Source of the DNA: Pisolithus tinctorius
Lineage: Eukaryota > Basidiomycota > Agaricomycetes > Boletales > Pisolithaceae
Direction of reading: 5' to 3'
Length of the DNA: 64,000 nt
Assembly (NCBI GenBank): GCA_024663395.1
Contig: JANFAH010000109.1
Coordinates: 52,634 to 116,633 of the forward strand
Below the pieces are notes generated by a model that searched no databases, was not told where the DNA came from, and worked only from the letters and a program-made list of their open reading frames with translations. The position numbers and the translations under genes were made by a program. Every line of letters starts with the position of its first letter. The first letter of the stretch is position 1. Positions 43,691 through 56,129 of the stretch are shown here, piece by piece.

Positions 43691-44612
43691 TTAATCATCC
43701 GCAGCGTTATCACCTTCATCTTTGGCGTCTGCCTTGTCTATAAGCCGGCTGAGCAGGACAAGAACATGTATATCAAATTTACGCACCAGTTTCCTGCATG
43801 TCCGAGGTCCAAAGGGTGAGGTTGTCACGCAACAGCTGCATGATCAGTGTCGAGTCCTTGTAGCTCTCTTCTGAAAGGGTGTCGAGCTCAGCAATAGCAT
43901 CGTCGAATGCCTGCTTGGCAAGATGACAGGCCCGGTCGGGGCTGTTTAGGATCTCGTAGTAGAACACAGAGAAGTTGAGTGCGAGACCGAGACGGATAGG
44001 ATGCGTTGGTGGGAGCTCGGTGACAGCGACATCGGAAGCCTCCTTGTAGGCAGCCAAGGACTTGTCAGCGCTTTCCTTCCGCTTGTCACCGGTGGCAAAC
44101 TCGGCAAGGTAACGATGGTAGTCGCCCATCCTAGGAAATGCCCTTTGTGAGCCTCGGGACACAGCCACGGCTGATAAGAGACGCTTACATCTTGTGGTAG
44201 AAGACCTTGGATTCTCCGGAAGCGGCCGAGGGGATGAGGTGTTTGTTGAGGACGTCGAGGATGTCCTCGCAAATCTTCTGCAGCTCACCCTCGATCTTCT
44301 CCCGGTACGTCTTGATCATTGCGACCTGAGTCTCGTTACCCTTTGCCTCCTCTTTCTGTTCGATCGAGGAGACGATCCGCCACGATGCGCGCCGTGCACC
44401 GATGACGTTCTTGTAGGCGACGCTGAGAAGGTTACGCTCCTCGACTGTGAGTTCTTGGTCTGAGGACGCGACCCGCTTCATGTTCTCCACCATTTCTGTT
44501 GTGCAGAATGAGTGTTGTTCGTGCACGTGACGCAAGCATACATACCCTCATAGCGCTCTGCCTGCTCGGCAAGCTTAGCAAGATAGACGGAGTCCTCGCG
44601 CGATTCGGGCAT
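43691..44612 (-). CDS. 14-3-3 protein
   Basis: Phosphoserine/threonine-binding adaptor dimer. Exons 44612-44546, 44495-44189, 44130-43787, 43737-43691 give 254 residues with no frame damage. It starts [20 protein letters not shown] and carries the first signature [11 protein letters not shown] and the phosphopeptide-groove segment [22 protein letters not shown] and the second-signature region [19 protein letters not shown] follow. The divergent acidic tail ends [15 protein letters not shown]. Yeast homologues are Bmh1/2. Start chosen at the family N-terminus MPESREDS. Its stop is 280 bp from the PGAP1 start on the same strand. Confidence 0.95.
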
Positions 44613-45935
44613 CTGCGAACGAACAAAGGTAAGCAAGGCGACGCGAGGGCGACGCGTCAATTGCACGTGAATGACTTACGATGATGTATGTGTTGAGATG
44701 ATGAGCGAGTCTTTGAAAATCTGTAATCAGGTTAGCGTCGCTGTCGTCGTCGACGAGCGGGGAACTCACTCACTGAGAGGGCAGAGGGGGGGGAGATGGT
44801 GATGGTTGTTGATTGAGGGAGATTCGGCAAGTAAATCGAAAATTAAATAATTCAGAACTGGGCAGAGGGTTCGGGTATAGGGCTGGGCTTAGGGTATTTC
44901 CTTATCGGGTCATATGCCACACGTCACCCTCTCTCACACGCCCGTCACGTGATTCCACTCTCCCCGCCTGTGGACAGCGACGGGGGAACTCGCTGGCGTG
45001 GTTCATCCGCTGTCGACACACAATAGTAGCCGTGTCTTACTTAGAATAATGGGGAACTCACTTCTCATTTGTTTCATTATCATGGCCCACAGCGCTGTGT
45101 GGGAATGTCGGAGCTTTGCTAGCAAGCTGTACATCAAGCTGTGTCAAGTCAGCCCACTCTTACAGATATCTGCATTGTATCCTCTCCATTATAATGGCAT
45201 CACGCACCAGCCTTGTCCGAGATATTCATAGTCACTGATCGGGCACTAGACTGTAGACTTCGGTTGACGGATGCGACATTCCGGTCCTCCTGTTTAGTAC
45301 ACTATGCTGTGCTTGTGGCTTGCACGCGTTTTATTTCCGGGAACGCAGTGCTTGAATATCACGATCTTACAGTCTCGGGTGGTGAACTCAATTCCCTCGA
45401 TGGAAGTCTGCGGAAATAGAAGACTGTCAAGGCTCCAACGCGATATGCCATCATGGTTGGAGTTCAAAGCAAGAAGATATTATGACGTCTCCACGACTTT
45501 GCGTGAAAATCGGCACTTTATTACAGCACAAAAACGCGATAACAATCCCCCCTGTCATCCAGTAGTCGCTTGACCTGGCACTATCGTGTACGTATATAGA
45601 TCTATTAACAATATCTCACGATCGGTCCTCCCCCTGCGTGGTTATTACATAGTGGAATGTAAGATAACGATGAGATGTACAGTACGGATGAATGGATGTC
45701 CAATAATAAAGCGCGCAAATATAATGATGCTTATCAGATAGGGTGAATCGAGCATCCCGATTAGGCATCGATCGGACCAATCTCCTTTGTTTCAATGTTT
45801 AGCGTATTATTTCCGTTTCCGGCACGGCCGGCCAGCTGTTGAGTCCCTGTCATAATAAAATCGCATACGCCATTCGAGTCCAGGCCATTTAACGCTGGCA
45901 CAGCAACCTTCTCTTTGTTTCTCATCGCTGCTGCT
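44613..45935. other. intergenic, 14-3-3 promoter side
   Basis: About 1.3 kb between divergently placed genes. A C/T-rich and G-rich stretch lies just upstream of the 14-3-3 start (about 44,770-44,830). Nothing else recognised. Confidence 0.3.
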
Positions 45936-48733
45936 ATGGCGGAACAACAACGCCAAGTCGAAGCCACGATGGCCTGCAAATGCCTCAACGTCCGCATACG
46001 ACCCCAGCCCGAACACTCCAGGCCCCCGGATTTTCTCATCGCGAACATTGGACTCCCAGATTACACTCTGACGTATGTCGGCGAACACGGTCTCACCATC
46101 GTAAGTTTCCATGGCCGTCGACGCTAACCGGTCCCCGTCACTGTGTCTTATGTTGCCTTAGGAGCACCCCCAAGTCACAGTGAGAACCAGGAAAATCGGA
46201 CAGCCCATGCCGGACTCCCCACGGTCCATCCGATATACGACGCTCACTTGTTTAATCTGCCAGACGCTCGCTTATCGCGTCCAGCAGCTCGTCACGCCGG
46301 ATGTGGACGGTCAAGAAGGCCCACTACTTCCATCCTCGGACTGGGTCGAACAGGAGACCCTGAAGAGCAGCCATGGCTGGATCGAAGTGTACAAGGACTG
46401 CCTAGTGAGTGCGCCAACTGAATACTACAACCGCTATAGCAATCCGCTGTCTCTGTGCGCCACACAACTAGGCGTCTCCTTCCTTTGTCTGACCTCAAGC
46501 GACCTCCATTGTTGCTAACATTGTCTCCAACCAGGCCTCCAATGCAATCCCCACCGTCGCTTCCTCCTCGGATTTTTCCCCCGAGTTTCATATTGCTGTG
46601 CCCCAGCCTGCAAACTCCTTCACCCGCTGAGCCCGCATCCGAGGAATCCCCGGACTCTCCGGACCACTCGCAATATGACGCTCCAGCCGGGCCCTTTCTG
46701 ACAAACTTGAAGGCTCTGTTCCCTCCCCCCCATTTGTCCCTCTCCATCCCCGTTTTCTCACACCTTTTGTCCGTCGCCGAAGGCCGGTCTGAGACTCTCA
46801 GAGCGGAAACTGAAAAACAAATCGCGGCAATAATACGCGAGAAAGTCGCGGAGCTGCAGGTGGCCGAGGACAAATTAAGAAGAGACGTCAAGTGTCTATG
46901 GAAACAATTCATTGAGAACGTTGGCAAGGTCCAAACGGAAACAGGGGCAGCTGCCAGGAAGAGCCAAAGCGGTTCAAATGGCCGCCTGCCCAATACAGCA
47001 GGCGTTTCCGGAAACGCCGCTAGTCTCCGTTAGGGACTTTGTTCCAGTTGCTAGTCCAAGAATGAGGTCTCCCATATCCTCCATACCAGAGTATCTTCGT
47101 TGTCAGCATCCCTTGCTACTTCCGCGTTCTATCATCCCGCTGCTCACAAAGCCTCGGCGGCGGCGTCACAACCACCAGATGCTGACAGTCCACCGTCTTC
47201 CTCGCCATCTTCCTCGCATCGATCTTCGTCTCTGGACTCGTTGAGTGGTCGCTCCCCACCTACGGAAATAGAGTCCCCTGGTCCCTCGCCACGTGCCAGC
47301 AGGGACACCATCATACAGCCCTTTAGGCGAAAGATGGACGAACAGCAAGATACCACTGTCAGTTTCCGATATTTCACTATTGTGGAAGCAGAAGCGGCCC
47401 GCAAACGACAGCAGCAGCAGCAGTCCGCTGCCGCCGATGTTGCAGGAGCCGAAGATCGTAAGCGCACAGCGGAGAAACCAGGGAGAAGAGCGGAGATACG
47501 AAGGAAAGGAAGAGTCCCGGCCACAATGAGATCTCTACCACGGAGCACCGTGTGAAAGAGGAGCGGGCCAAGAAGTCTGATGGTGAAGAAAGCAAGGCAC
47601 CGCCTGAGATGACGACCCCTAAGAGTAAACGACGGGTGACGTTTGACATACAGGTGGAGGCCGATGACGCTAACGAGAAGACTAATAAGAGTTCATCCGG
47701 TGAGAAATCCTGGGGTAATGAAGGCATGTGATCAATTCTTTATTGATGCAACCTTTTTGTGAATGGTCACTACTAGCAGATATGATATTCGACCTGGAGG
47801 ACGAAGTTGAGAGTGGTGAACGTGAAGTTCCAGAAACCACACAGGTCCCCTGGCTTGTCGATAACACTCCTACTTCCCCGCGCCCTGAACGAAGTCATTC
47901 AGGCAGTCGCGATGGACTTTCAACTTCGTCATCTTTGCGGCGAACCTCCGTTCCCTCGATACCCCTAGCAAGGACGAATGGAGATGCAGGCGGGAGGTCG
48001 GTTCGCGCGAACGGTGTTCTCGATGTCGTCGCACCGCTCAGTCCATCCGAACCCCAGAAGCCAGAGCAGTCTGACGAAGTGGACCCACATGAAGAAGATA
48101 TCCTGAGACTCGTTCGCTGCTCACACTCCGAGCCATCGGAATGCCTGGAAACGCCATAGCAAGGTATGGAAGGCGCTCGTGGGCTCATCCTATCTGAAGG
48201 GTGCACCCGGGGCCTTGATACCGAAAGAGGATGAAGATGATTCTGAACGCACCCCCAATGAGACTGATGACAGTGATTTAGACGCCTTACAAGGTACCTT
48301 TGTTTGTTGCTGTGGGCGCGCGAGATTGTGTAGGCTGATATATTTTTGTAGATGTGAAGTGGTCCTTCCAAGGTGGGATTGCTGCATCTTTACCCGTCAA
48401 CATCAGACCGTTGGTCCGAAGAAGAGAGCCACTATCGTTGGCGTCTTATCAGCCCAAGACATCCCTCCCCGAGAAAGCCAGCGCCATGGGACCATCGCTT
48501 CCGGATGCATCCGTGGGCGACATGTATCCTTTGCAGAGCGTGATCCGGCGACCCGACGTGGCACACTCGACTTTATTAGCACGGCGGAAACTGAAGAAGA
48601 CGAGGAAGGGAGCGACGAGGAGCCTACCCAGGTTAGCATACCTGATGAAGCTCGAGGTCGGCAACGTGCTTTCAAGATCCTCAAGGCGAGAAGCAAGGTT
48701 CCTGCCGCGGGCATGTGGAGGAGTCTTGCGTGA
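45936..48733 (+). CDS. unrecognised protein with CxC/CxxC cysteines and an RVxF-like motif
   Basis: I do not recognise the family. Exon 1 starts at 45936 (MAEQQRQVEATMACKCLNVR) and ends at 46100; exon 2 is 46162-46404; exon 3 begins at 46535. The N-terminal ~130 residues have C-K-C and T-C-L-I-C pairs around LPDYTLTYVGEHGL and DWVEQETLKSSHGWIEVYKD, so a zinc site is possible. A coiled segment follows (SETLRAETEKQIAAIIREKV, about 46,790-46,900). Then come Ser/Pro-rich sequence with a short poly-Gln (47,410-47,425) and KSKRRVTFDIQVEADDANEK (about 47,625), which contains an RVTF motif of the kind PP1 partners use. An Asp/Glu-rich end with KILKARSKVPAAGMWRSLA closes it. The frame switches several times (46,610; about 47,030; about 47,530; 48,360 on), so the model is a span, not a finished gene. 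Confidence 0.45.
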
Positions 48734-49036
48734 GGCAAGCCTTTTTTCGGTACCATATGCTTTTTTTGTTGAGGACCCACGACTGGTGATTATACTTTAT
48801 TTTCATTTCAGTAATCGCTGTGCTTCATGTATGTGCAACATTGTGTTTCTGTCATGCACGATTGTCTGTACTGTTTTCTGTTTTGTTTTGTTTTTACTGA
48901 TGGCATGGTAGCTTGGTGTACTTTTTTTTTCTCAATGGACTACGGTTTGACTTGGTACTGGAAGTGAATTGGAGTGTGCATGTGAGACCCCGAACACCGC
49001 ATTTCAATTGAGCAAGAAGACCACTCACTACCGTCG

Positions 49037-51640
49037 ATGAGTTCAAGCATCGGAGAACCTTTCCAGCTGTACTCGACCAATACATCGGCGAAAAAGCTCA
49101 GTCTTAACAGCCGACTTGTATATACCACGTACAACCCGAGATTTCGAAGACATGCCACGCTGACAATTCAAGGAGACGGCATTCATGTCGTGGACGTACG
49201 TCCACACTTCTTTTTTTCTCTAGCTTCTCTGGCTAAACTGTGAGCTTTCGTGCGCAGGTCGAAAACCTACATTCGGTAGTCTCGCATTCGGTCGGCGATC
49301 ATGTCTCCTTCTCTGCACCCGCTTTTCACTCGATCCGTAGTGGAGGACAACAACATTCGTTTTTCCATCACGTATGCGGTCATAAAACAAGCACCCGAGA
49401 TAGTCAAGGCCGATCGCGAACGGAATCTGGATCATGAAGCAGACGCTTGCCGGATTGCGCGTTACGAAGGACGAACGGAAGAGTGTTGTGGTGCGTCATC
49501 ATCTTTTGAATTTCTAGTTGTACGATGTGACGCTGTGCCGGGATGTAGACACCTTTTCCACCTGTACGCATATGCGGTGTTGACAGCGATAAACTGCCGT
49601 TGTTACTCGTATCGAAGAGCGGTGGGATCAGTCTGGCAGATCCTGAGGTAGCAATCAAAAGCCAGTTAGAATGGACCGGCGGACAGGAACTACTGGACGT
49701 CTTCGTCTTCCCTTCTTCTTCGTGTCCTGTTTTTATCCAACGTGACACGGATTGCACGGACTGTGCTGTCCGCAATGTTGTCTGCGTATGTTGTCAAGCA
49801 GGATCGACATTGTATGTGCGGGTCGCTTTGGTCGGTGATGAGATAGCGCACGTGGACACTTGCAAGCTGCCGATCGGCGATGAGGGGGAGACCGTAGAAG
49901 GAAGAATAGCGGGTGTAAACGTGTAGTGCAGAGGGTGTCCTTAGTTTCATCAGTAAGTTTGCCAATTGTTTCCGGTGGGATACATTTTATGACGTTCCGT
50001 TTCCAGCTTCACGCGGGGCGTGGAAATCCTTTCAGCTTTCTGTGTCGGAGCCTTCGACATTACACGCTATTCCACTAACGGAGCCTCTTCAGCTGCATGC
50101 CTTCAAGAAAAAGACGGCCTGGCATTTCCGTCGTTTCCCTCTCATCGTCTCTCGTTCTTCTGGCTACGACGGTGGAAGGACAGAATAATATATCCCTCAA
50201 CTCTGGGACCTCCGTTATGGCGTTTTGTTAGCATCACAAACAATGACTTCTCCAGTGGCCGAGGCGCTTCCTCATCTCCATCTTATTCTTGGCGATGAGG
50301 GCCAAACGCTACTCACCCTGTCTCCATCCCACCCACCATCAAAATCTCAGGGCACTGCTCGGTCCACCGTACACGTCATTCCCTTTGACCAGAGTCTTAA
50401 ATCAAACCTCGCTGCGGCTCTCGGAAAATCATCTGCAACGAAAGAATGGCTCGTACCGCTAAAATCTGATCCTCTTATTCCAGTTTTGAATGAAGGACCA
50501 GAGGAAGTTGGTGTCTGCACTAAAAACCACAATTCCAAACGGGCGCCACAACGGGCCTGACCATGAATTTTTTTACATGGGTTCAAAAACATAGTCGAGG
50601 TGATGTAAGGACAATGACGTTGTTAATCGCCATGTAATGGGTTTTTGATGATCCCAATTCAGGAAGCCGAACCTGTGTATGGACATGAATTTGTGAAGAG
50701 GATCGTCAATGCGATACTTGTACTGAAGTGAAAGCAGGAGATCAGCATTCTCCTCGCATCCTGCAATATCTTCTCGAACGGGGCTTGGTGAATTCCACCA
50801 TGGTTGATGGAACTCTCTTACGTAGATTATCCGAACGAGGTCACTGGGTAAGTTTTTTCACCGTCTTTGCTGGCTACGAAATTTCATATATGTGAAAGGA
50901 AAATGTTATCCTTTCCCTACGAACCGTGATCGACGTATCAGAAGACGAGATGATCTCTTCACTAAAGTTCGTCATCGACGCCCACAGAAAACGAGAGAAG
51001 TCATCAGATGCCATGCATCTGGATTTATCTGAGCCATGGATACCCCCTTTGGAGACGTTGCTGTCTGCGTGTCTGTCGTATGACTTTTCGCCGGTTGCTG
51101 TGCGGCTGTCCATCCGGAAGTATCTCTCGGACGCTCGTGATTTAGTGGCGATTCTCGGTGTCCTGGAGGGTTGGTTGCATGGAGGTATAGAGGATGAGAT
51201 GAAGGTTGCGCTCATGTCGACAGTCAAGAGTGTCGCTGTGAACACGGAGAGCCGCACTACTGTCGTGCCGCCGTATCCTAAGGTATATATGAAACCTGCA
51301 CTGGAAGCTACTTGGTGTTAACCTTTGTACCCAGATCATAACCTTCCTGCAGACGTTGCTTGACGCATCATGCATCGCCTTGTTGCAATACCAACCATCC
51401 TATGATTTGCTGAGAAAAACCTTAGCGCAGATCGAACCGGAGATCGATCGCTTAGATCGCTTAGAACAGTTACGTGGGGTATTAGAGCCGTTCGCAAAAG
51501 CGCACGCTCGGACGTTGAGGGAAAAGGCGGGGTGTGTTCCAAAGGAGAGTCCAACAGAGTTGAAACGACAGCGCAAGCGAATGGAGCAGCAGGCTTCGCT
51601 TGGAGTTGGTTTGTATAAGTTGGAGGAACTTGTGCTATAG
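49037..51640 (+). CDS. NOL11/Utp8-like nucleolar small-subunit processome protein
   Basis: Starts MSSSIGEPFQLYSTNTSAKK; exon 1 ends near 49195 (VVD before GTACGT). The N-terminal half reads like a beta-propeller (VENLHSVVSHSVGDHVSFSA, SVVEDNNIRFSITYAVIKQ). A mid segment STVHVIPFDQSLKSNLAAAL near 50,370 resembles the NOL11 stretch ending in SLAGALGK. The helical C-terminus holds PPLETLLSACLSYDFSPVAV, TLLDASCIALLQYQPSYDLL and the end GVGLYKLEELVL, like the NOL11 end RGLYSIEVLEL. Known family role: U3 snoRNP-linked pre-rRNA transcription and processing. The assignment rests on these partial matches, so it is moderate. Frame breaks occur near 49,325 and 49,420, possibly elsewhere. Its last two exons lie in the duplicated unit. 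Confidence 0.55.
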
Positions 51641-51740
51641 TTACGACGACGTAGATAAGATAAAACTTAAACCATCGCACGCCGTCACCGAACGTCGATG
51701 ATAAGATTGTTTGACATCTGAACTCGCACCATCGCTAACC

Positions 51741-54100
51741 ATGAGTTTTCTGGGTGTCATAACAGGTGCGGCTGGTCAACGATTGGTCTGAACATGGGCT
51801 GACGAAGCGGGCAAAGTGAGTGATAGCGTGCATGCTGGGGTCAACGAGGACAAGTCGGGTCCACTCATCCAAGACATCCTCCGAACGCGGGGGTTCGAAG
51901 AGTAGTGTCAGCCGTCGCTTCAGACGACGAAGAGTATACGTGCAAGTCTTAAACTGATCCTTTCTTTGAAGGTGGATTGTGTTTTCACGACGGGTGGCAC
52001 GGGTTTCGGTGAGAGGGATATAACACCCGAGGCGAGCATGCATTATCTTTTGTCATACCAGTGCGTACTAACTGCGAACATCTACTAAGTAGGCAATATC
52101 ACCCCTTCTCGAGCGACAAGCCCCTGGACTTGTCCATTTACTCCTGTCTTCGTCATTGAGCATACTCCGCTTGCGGTCTTATCACGCCCGCTGGCCGGAA
52201 CGATCGGAAAAACATGGTCGTAACGCTACCGGGAAGTACGAAAGCCGTACGGGAGAACTTGGACGCTCTCCTGTCGAACGGCGTACTCGACCATGCTTTG
52301 GATCTCACAAAAGGCGGAAGCGGCAAGGTCGTTCATGCCGCCTTGGGATCCGGTCATACTCCCATCGTAGGAGGAGCACGCCTGTGGCCACCACCACCGC
52401 CCTGGATGTGTCGCGCCTAAACCTCGAACTACATTATCGCATGATCCCTCCGTTCCTGGTACGCAGGATCAACCCACTAATCTCCGTAGCACTGTAACTC
52501 AAATAATGATACTAAACCAGCCCCGGGTCGCCTTCGGGTATCTCCTTACCCCATGATCAACCTCAAGGATGCTTGGACATCATAATGACGGAGATACAGC
52601 CTCTGGAGGTGGTGACCCTCCGGTAAATTAAGCTTTCAACAGCACGAAAGGGTGGGACTGACATCGGGGGGTAGGTCACTGCAGGCTTGACGGGCCATGT
52701 TCTGGCGGAGGATGTTCGTGCGCCGCAAGATATCCCTTCGTCCAAGACGACCAATGTGGATGGGTACGCAGTTCGCTGTGAGTCTTCATACGTTTGGATA
52801 TACACTCCGCAGCTACATATCCTCCATAGCCTCTGATACTCCTGGCGTATATAACGTCCTGACCTCCCGAACCCATAAGCTCTCTGAGAGCTACCAGAGG
52901 GCTCTATATTCCGCATCAATACGGGAGGGCCATTGCCAGCTGCGAGTGACTCAGTCATCATGGTAGAAGACACAGAGCTAGAATCCACGTTGAAAGACCC
53001 GATGGCGAAGATGCGGAGGAAGCAAGTTAAAACTCTTGCGCAGGTATCCCCAGGAGAGAATGTTCGCGAACCAGGTTCGGACGTACGCCAGGAGATCTCG
53101 TGATGCAAATGGGGGAAGTAATCACGAGTGCTGGGGGTGAAGTGGGAACGCTGGCGTTTGTTGGACGCAAAGAAGTCGGTTTGTTTTCTTTACTTGGCAG
53201 AAAATGAAACGACGACCATCACAGGTCAAGGTGGTTCGAAAACCGGTTGTCGCTCTCCTTAGTACGGGGAACGAATTACTGGACTTGCAGTCGCCTAAAC
53301 CTATGCCTGGAGACGGATGGGGAGGGATATGGGACACTAATCGCCCCTCGTTGCAGGCAGCGTTGGAAGGCATGGGCTACAAAGTCATCGATCTAGGCAT
53401 CGTTGCAGATGAGTACGTCCTGATCTGGTAGCCGTCAGGTTACTGGTTGCTGCAACGTTGTTACAGCGTGGACGCACATGTTCGAGCTGTATCCAAGGGT
53501 CTTGAAACCGCAGATATCCTTTGACGACAGGCGGGACGTCCATGGGGGCAAGCGACCTACTGAAACCAGTAATCGAACGCAGATTCAACGGCACGATCCA
53601 CTTTGGGCGTGTTGCGATAAAACCTGGAAAACCGACCACGTTCGCAAGCATACAACCAAGGTCGCTCCACACGGCCGGAAGTATTTGTTCGCCCTTCCCG
53701 GAAACCCCCGCTGCGATTGTGACCTTCCATATTTTCGTAGTGCCAGCGCTGAGAAAATGGGGGCTTGGCTGCCTAACAAGTGTCAGCTGCCTCGAGTCCA
53801 GGTCCAGGTAAGCCCCCTCCCCCAGGACAGCGCATGCTAGCCATCTAACGGTATCTTCGATTTACAAGCTTGAAATGCGATGCCGCTTGACCCCCGTGTG
53901 GAGCTCCACCGAGTCATTGTGAGGTCGACGCCCAAGGGCCTCTCGCGACCACCACGGGCAGCCAGAGGTCGAGCCGGGTGACGAGTTTGTGCGGTGCCAA
54001 TGGACTAGTACAGCTACCTCCACTGGCTGTGGGTGGCCCAAGCAAGCTGGAAGCTGGAGAATTTGCGCAAGCCATTATGATAGGAGAAATTCAGATATAG
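51741..54100 (+). pseudogene. gephyrin-type molybdopterin biosynthesis gene, copy 1 (frame-damaged)
   Basis: Mog-Moe fusion (fungal CnxE / animal gephyrin) for adenylation of molybdopterin and molybdate insertion. It starts MSFLGVIT spliced to VSDSVHAGVNEDKSGPLIQD. The Mog part has VDCVFTTGGTGFGERDITPE and VVTLPGSTKAVRENLDALLS. The Moe part has TTNVDGYAV, RINTGGPLPA, VSPGENVREPGSDV, RKPVVALLSTGNELLDLQSP, TGGTSMGASDLLKPVIERRF and ALPGNP. Compared with copy 2, this copy lacks single bases near 51,899, 51,930, 52,169 and 52,211. It has others out of step at 52,900-53,130 and 53,420-53,760 (for example after GETADI and in LFALPGNP). The codon following LLER is CAA (about 52,120), intact here but TAA in copy 2. 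Treated as damaged; see the findings for the error alternative. Confidence 0.75.
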
Positions 54101-55264
54101 CCTGGAGGGAGGGAAGGAGGAGTTATTTTCTTGGCGGTGCGAGTCCGAGACAATACTGTCAAGAGCAAGTACGCCGTTGGGTTTGTTTGAACTTTGTTCA
54201 TTCACCCATTTTGGCCATAGTGGATATTTCCATGTATATTTAGGATGGATGTACCGCCCGCTCACATCAACAAGACACCAGTAGGATTATTTGAAAGAAT
54301 CCGTGTATCGATAGCTGTCCCCACTGCCCACCTTCTGGCTCCTGGGGGAGTCGTGGATAACTTCCCCAATGGCTGTCATTTGGTTGGAGCATCCGCACCT
54401 CGGCCCGGGGGAGTACACAGACTCATCTCAGAAGACTTGCCGCACGATGTCTTAAACCTTGTCACACGCGAAATTACTAACCAACATACAACTCACGATG
54501 CCTTGATCAGGGTTTTCAGGTTAGAAGGGCGCTTGTTGGCTCAGTGTTTGTCCATGTGGAAACCAGCCGGCTCCTTCCATTATCGCACTGGCATCATCCC
54601 AAATCACTACTTGTTTCCAGTGATCTTTGGGTCAGCTCCCACTAAATGGACACAGAAGCCTCACGGTTCCCATCGGAATGCCATAAAAAAATGTCAAAGT
54701 GACACAACCCCGCCGCATGCCCCTGGAAGCTGGTGTTATTTGACGCAGGCGTGAACCAATAAGGCATTCGGAGACTGCGAGTCGTTTATGGTGGTCCGAA
54801 TAGCAAGACCGCCCGTTTCGTTTTTTTCTCCCCCTTCCTGCCCAACCTCGCTCTTGCTAGAGTCAGCGGTGATCGCAATCAAAGTTGGCCTCACTTGCGC
54901 GGCGATTGATTCTCGTTAAATGTGTTTTCACGCTCGCCGCGATCGATCCACCGCATTTTGGTGCCATACGTAGGATGCTAGATATCGGGCGAAGGGCATC
55001 CTCGATGGCAGTTGCAGCCGCAGAAGAGAACGATGAATATGCCTCGCGGCCAGAGTGCTTTAGGGTAACACCTCCGGAAGGATACTTGTGTTCCGCCGTC
55101 ATTCACCCGCGTAACAAGTGTTGCGAGCACCACGGAAACCACAGCGCTTCCCCTACCCTCCATGGAACATCCTGCGTCGTGGCCCGTGAAGATGGCCGTC
55201 CATCAAACAATCAGCTGCGTGCTGCACGAACAAGGTCCGACGGAGTTACACTTAACTGCTATCA
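54101..55264. other. unassigned 1.16-kb tail of duplicated unit, copy 1
   Basis: Conserved in copy 2 (58530-59708). Several frames are open on both strands in both copies, such as one starting MDVPPAHINKT at 54245, but they do not agree in length between the copies and match no family I know. It may be the 3' UTR plus a remnant, or a gene I cannot assemble. Confidence 0.35.
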
Positions 55265-55285
55265 GAAATTTCATGTATGTGAAAG

Positions 55286-56029
55286 GAAAATGTTATCCTT
55301 TCCCTGCGAACCGTGATCGACGTATCAGAAGACGAGATGGTGACTTCACTAAAGTTCGTCATCGACGCCCACAGAAAACGAGAGAACAAGTCATCAGATG
55401 CCATGGATCTGGATTTATCTGAGCCATGGATACCCCCTTTGGAGACGTTGCTGTCTGCGTGTCTGTCGTATGACTTTTCGCCGGTTGCTGTGCGGCTGTC
55501 CATCAGGAAGTATCTCTCGGACGCTCGTGATTTAGTGGCGATTCTCGGTGTCCTGGAGGGTTGGTTGCATGGAGGTATAGAGGATGAGATGAAGGTTGCG
55601 CTTATGTCGACAGTCAAGAGTGTTACTGTGAACACGGAGAACCGCACTACTGTCGTGCCGCCGTATCCTAAGGTATATATGAAGCCTGCACTGAGAGCTA
55701 CTTGGTGTTAATCTTTTACGCAGATCATAACCTTCCTGCAGACGTTGCTTGACGCGTCGTGCATTGCCTTATTGCAATACCAACCATCCTATGATTTGCT
55801 GAGAAAAACCTTAGCGCAGATCGAGCCAGAGATCGATCGCTTAGATCGCTTAGAACAGTTACGCGGGGTACTAAAGCCGTTCGCAAAAGCGCACGTTCGG
55901 ACGTTGAGGGAAAAGGCGGGGTGTGTTCCAAAGGAGAGTCCAACAGAGTTGAAACGACAGCGCAAGCGAATGGAGCAGCAGGCTTCGCTTGGAGTTGGTT
56001 TGTATAGGTTGGAGGAACTTGTGCTATAG
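55286..56029 (+). pseudogene. duplicated 3' fragment of the NOL11-like gene
   Basis: Carries only the last two exons. The first (ENVILSLRTVIDVSEDEM, from 55286) begins immediately at a splice acceptor with no upstream exons. The last ends GVGLYRLEELVL at 56029. Both stay open and nearly identical to 50898-51640. Without promoter or N-terminal exons it cannot encode the full protein. Confidence 0.85.
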
Positions 56030-56129
56030 TTACGACGACGTAGATAAGATAAAACTTAAACCATCGCACGCCGTCGCCGAACGTCGATGATAAGATTGTT
56101 TGACATCTGAACTCGCGCCATCGCTAACC

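Larger units (their letters stand above)
50878..55264 (+). repeat. direct tandem duplication, copy 1 (~4.39 kb)
   Basis: Starts at GAAATTTCAT inside the last-but-one intron of the NOL11-like gene and runs through the gephyrin gene to 55264, where copy 2 begins with the same sequence. Offset between the copies is about 4,387 bp. Long blocks are identical, interrupted by scattered substitutions and one- to several-base indels. Confidence 0.95.

Noticed and set aside
47408..47430. CAG run as a microsatellite or expansion
   Set aside because: Only about five CAG units coding Gln; ordinary for low-complexity fungal proteins.
51769..51825. In-frame TGA early in gephyrin copy 1 (about 51,789)
   Set aside because: It lies inside intron 1 (GTGCGG to GCAAAG). 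The spliced frame MSFLGVIT-VSDSVHAG avoids it.
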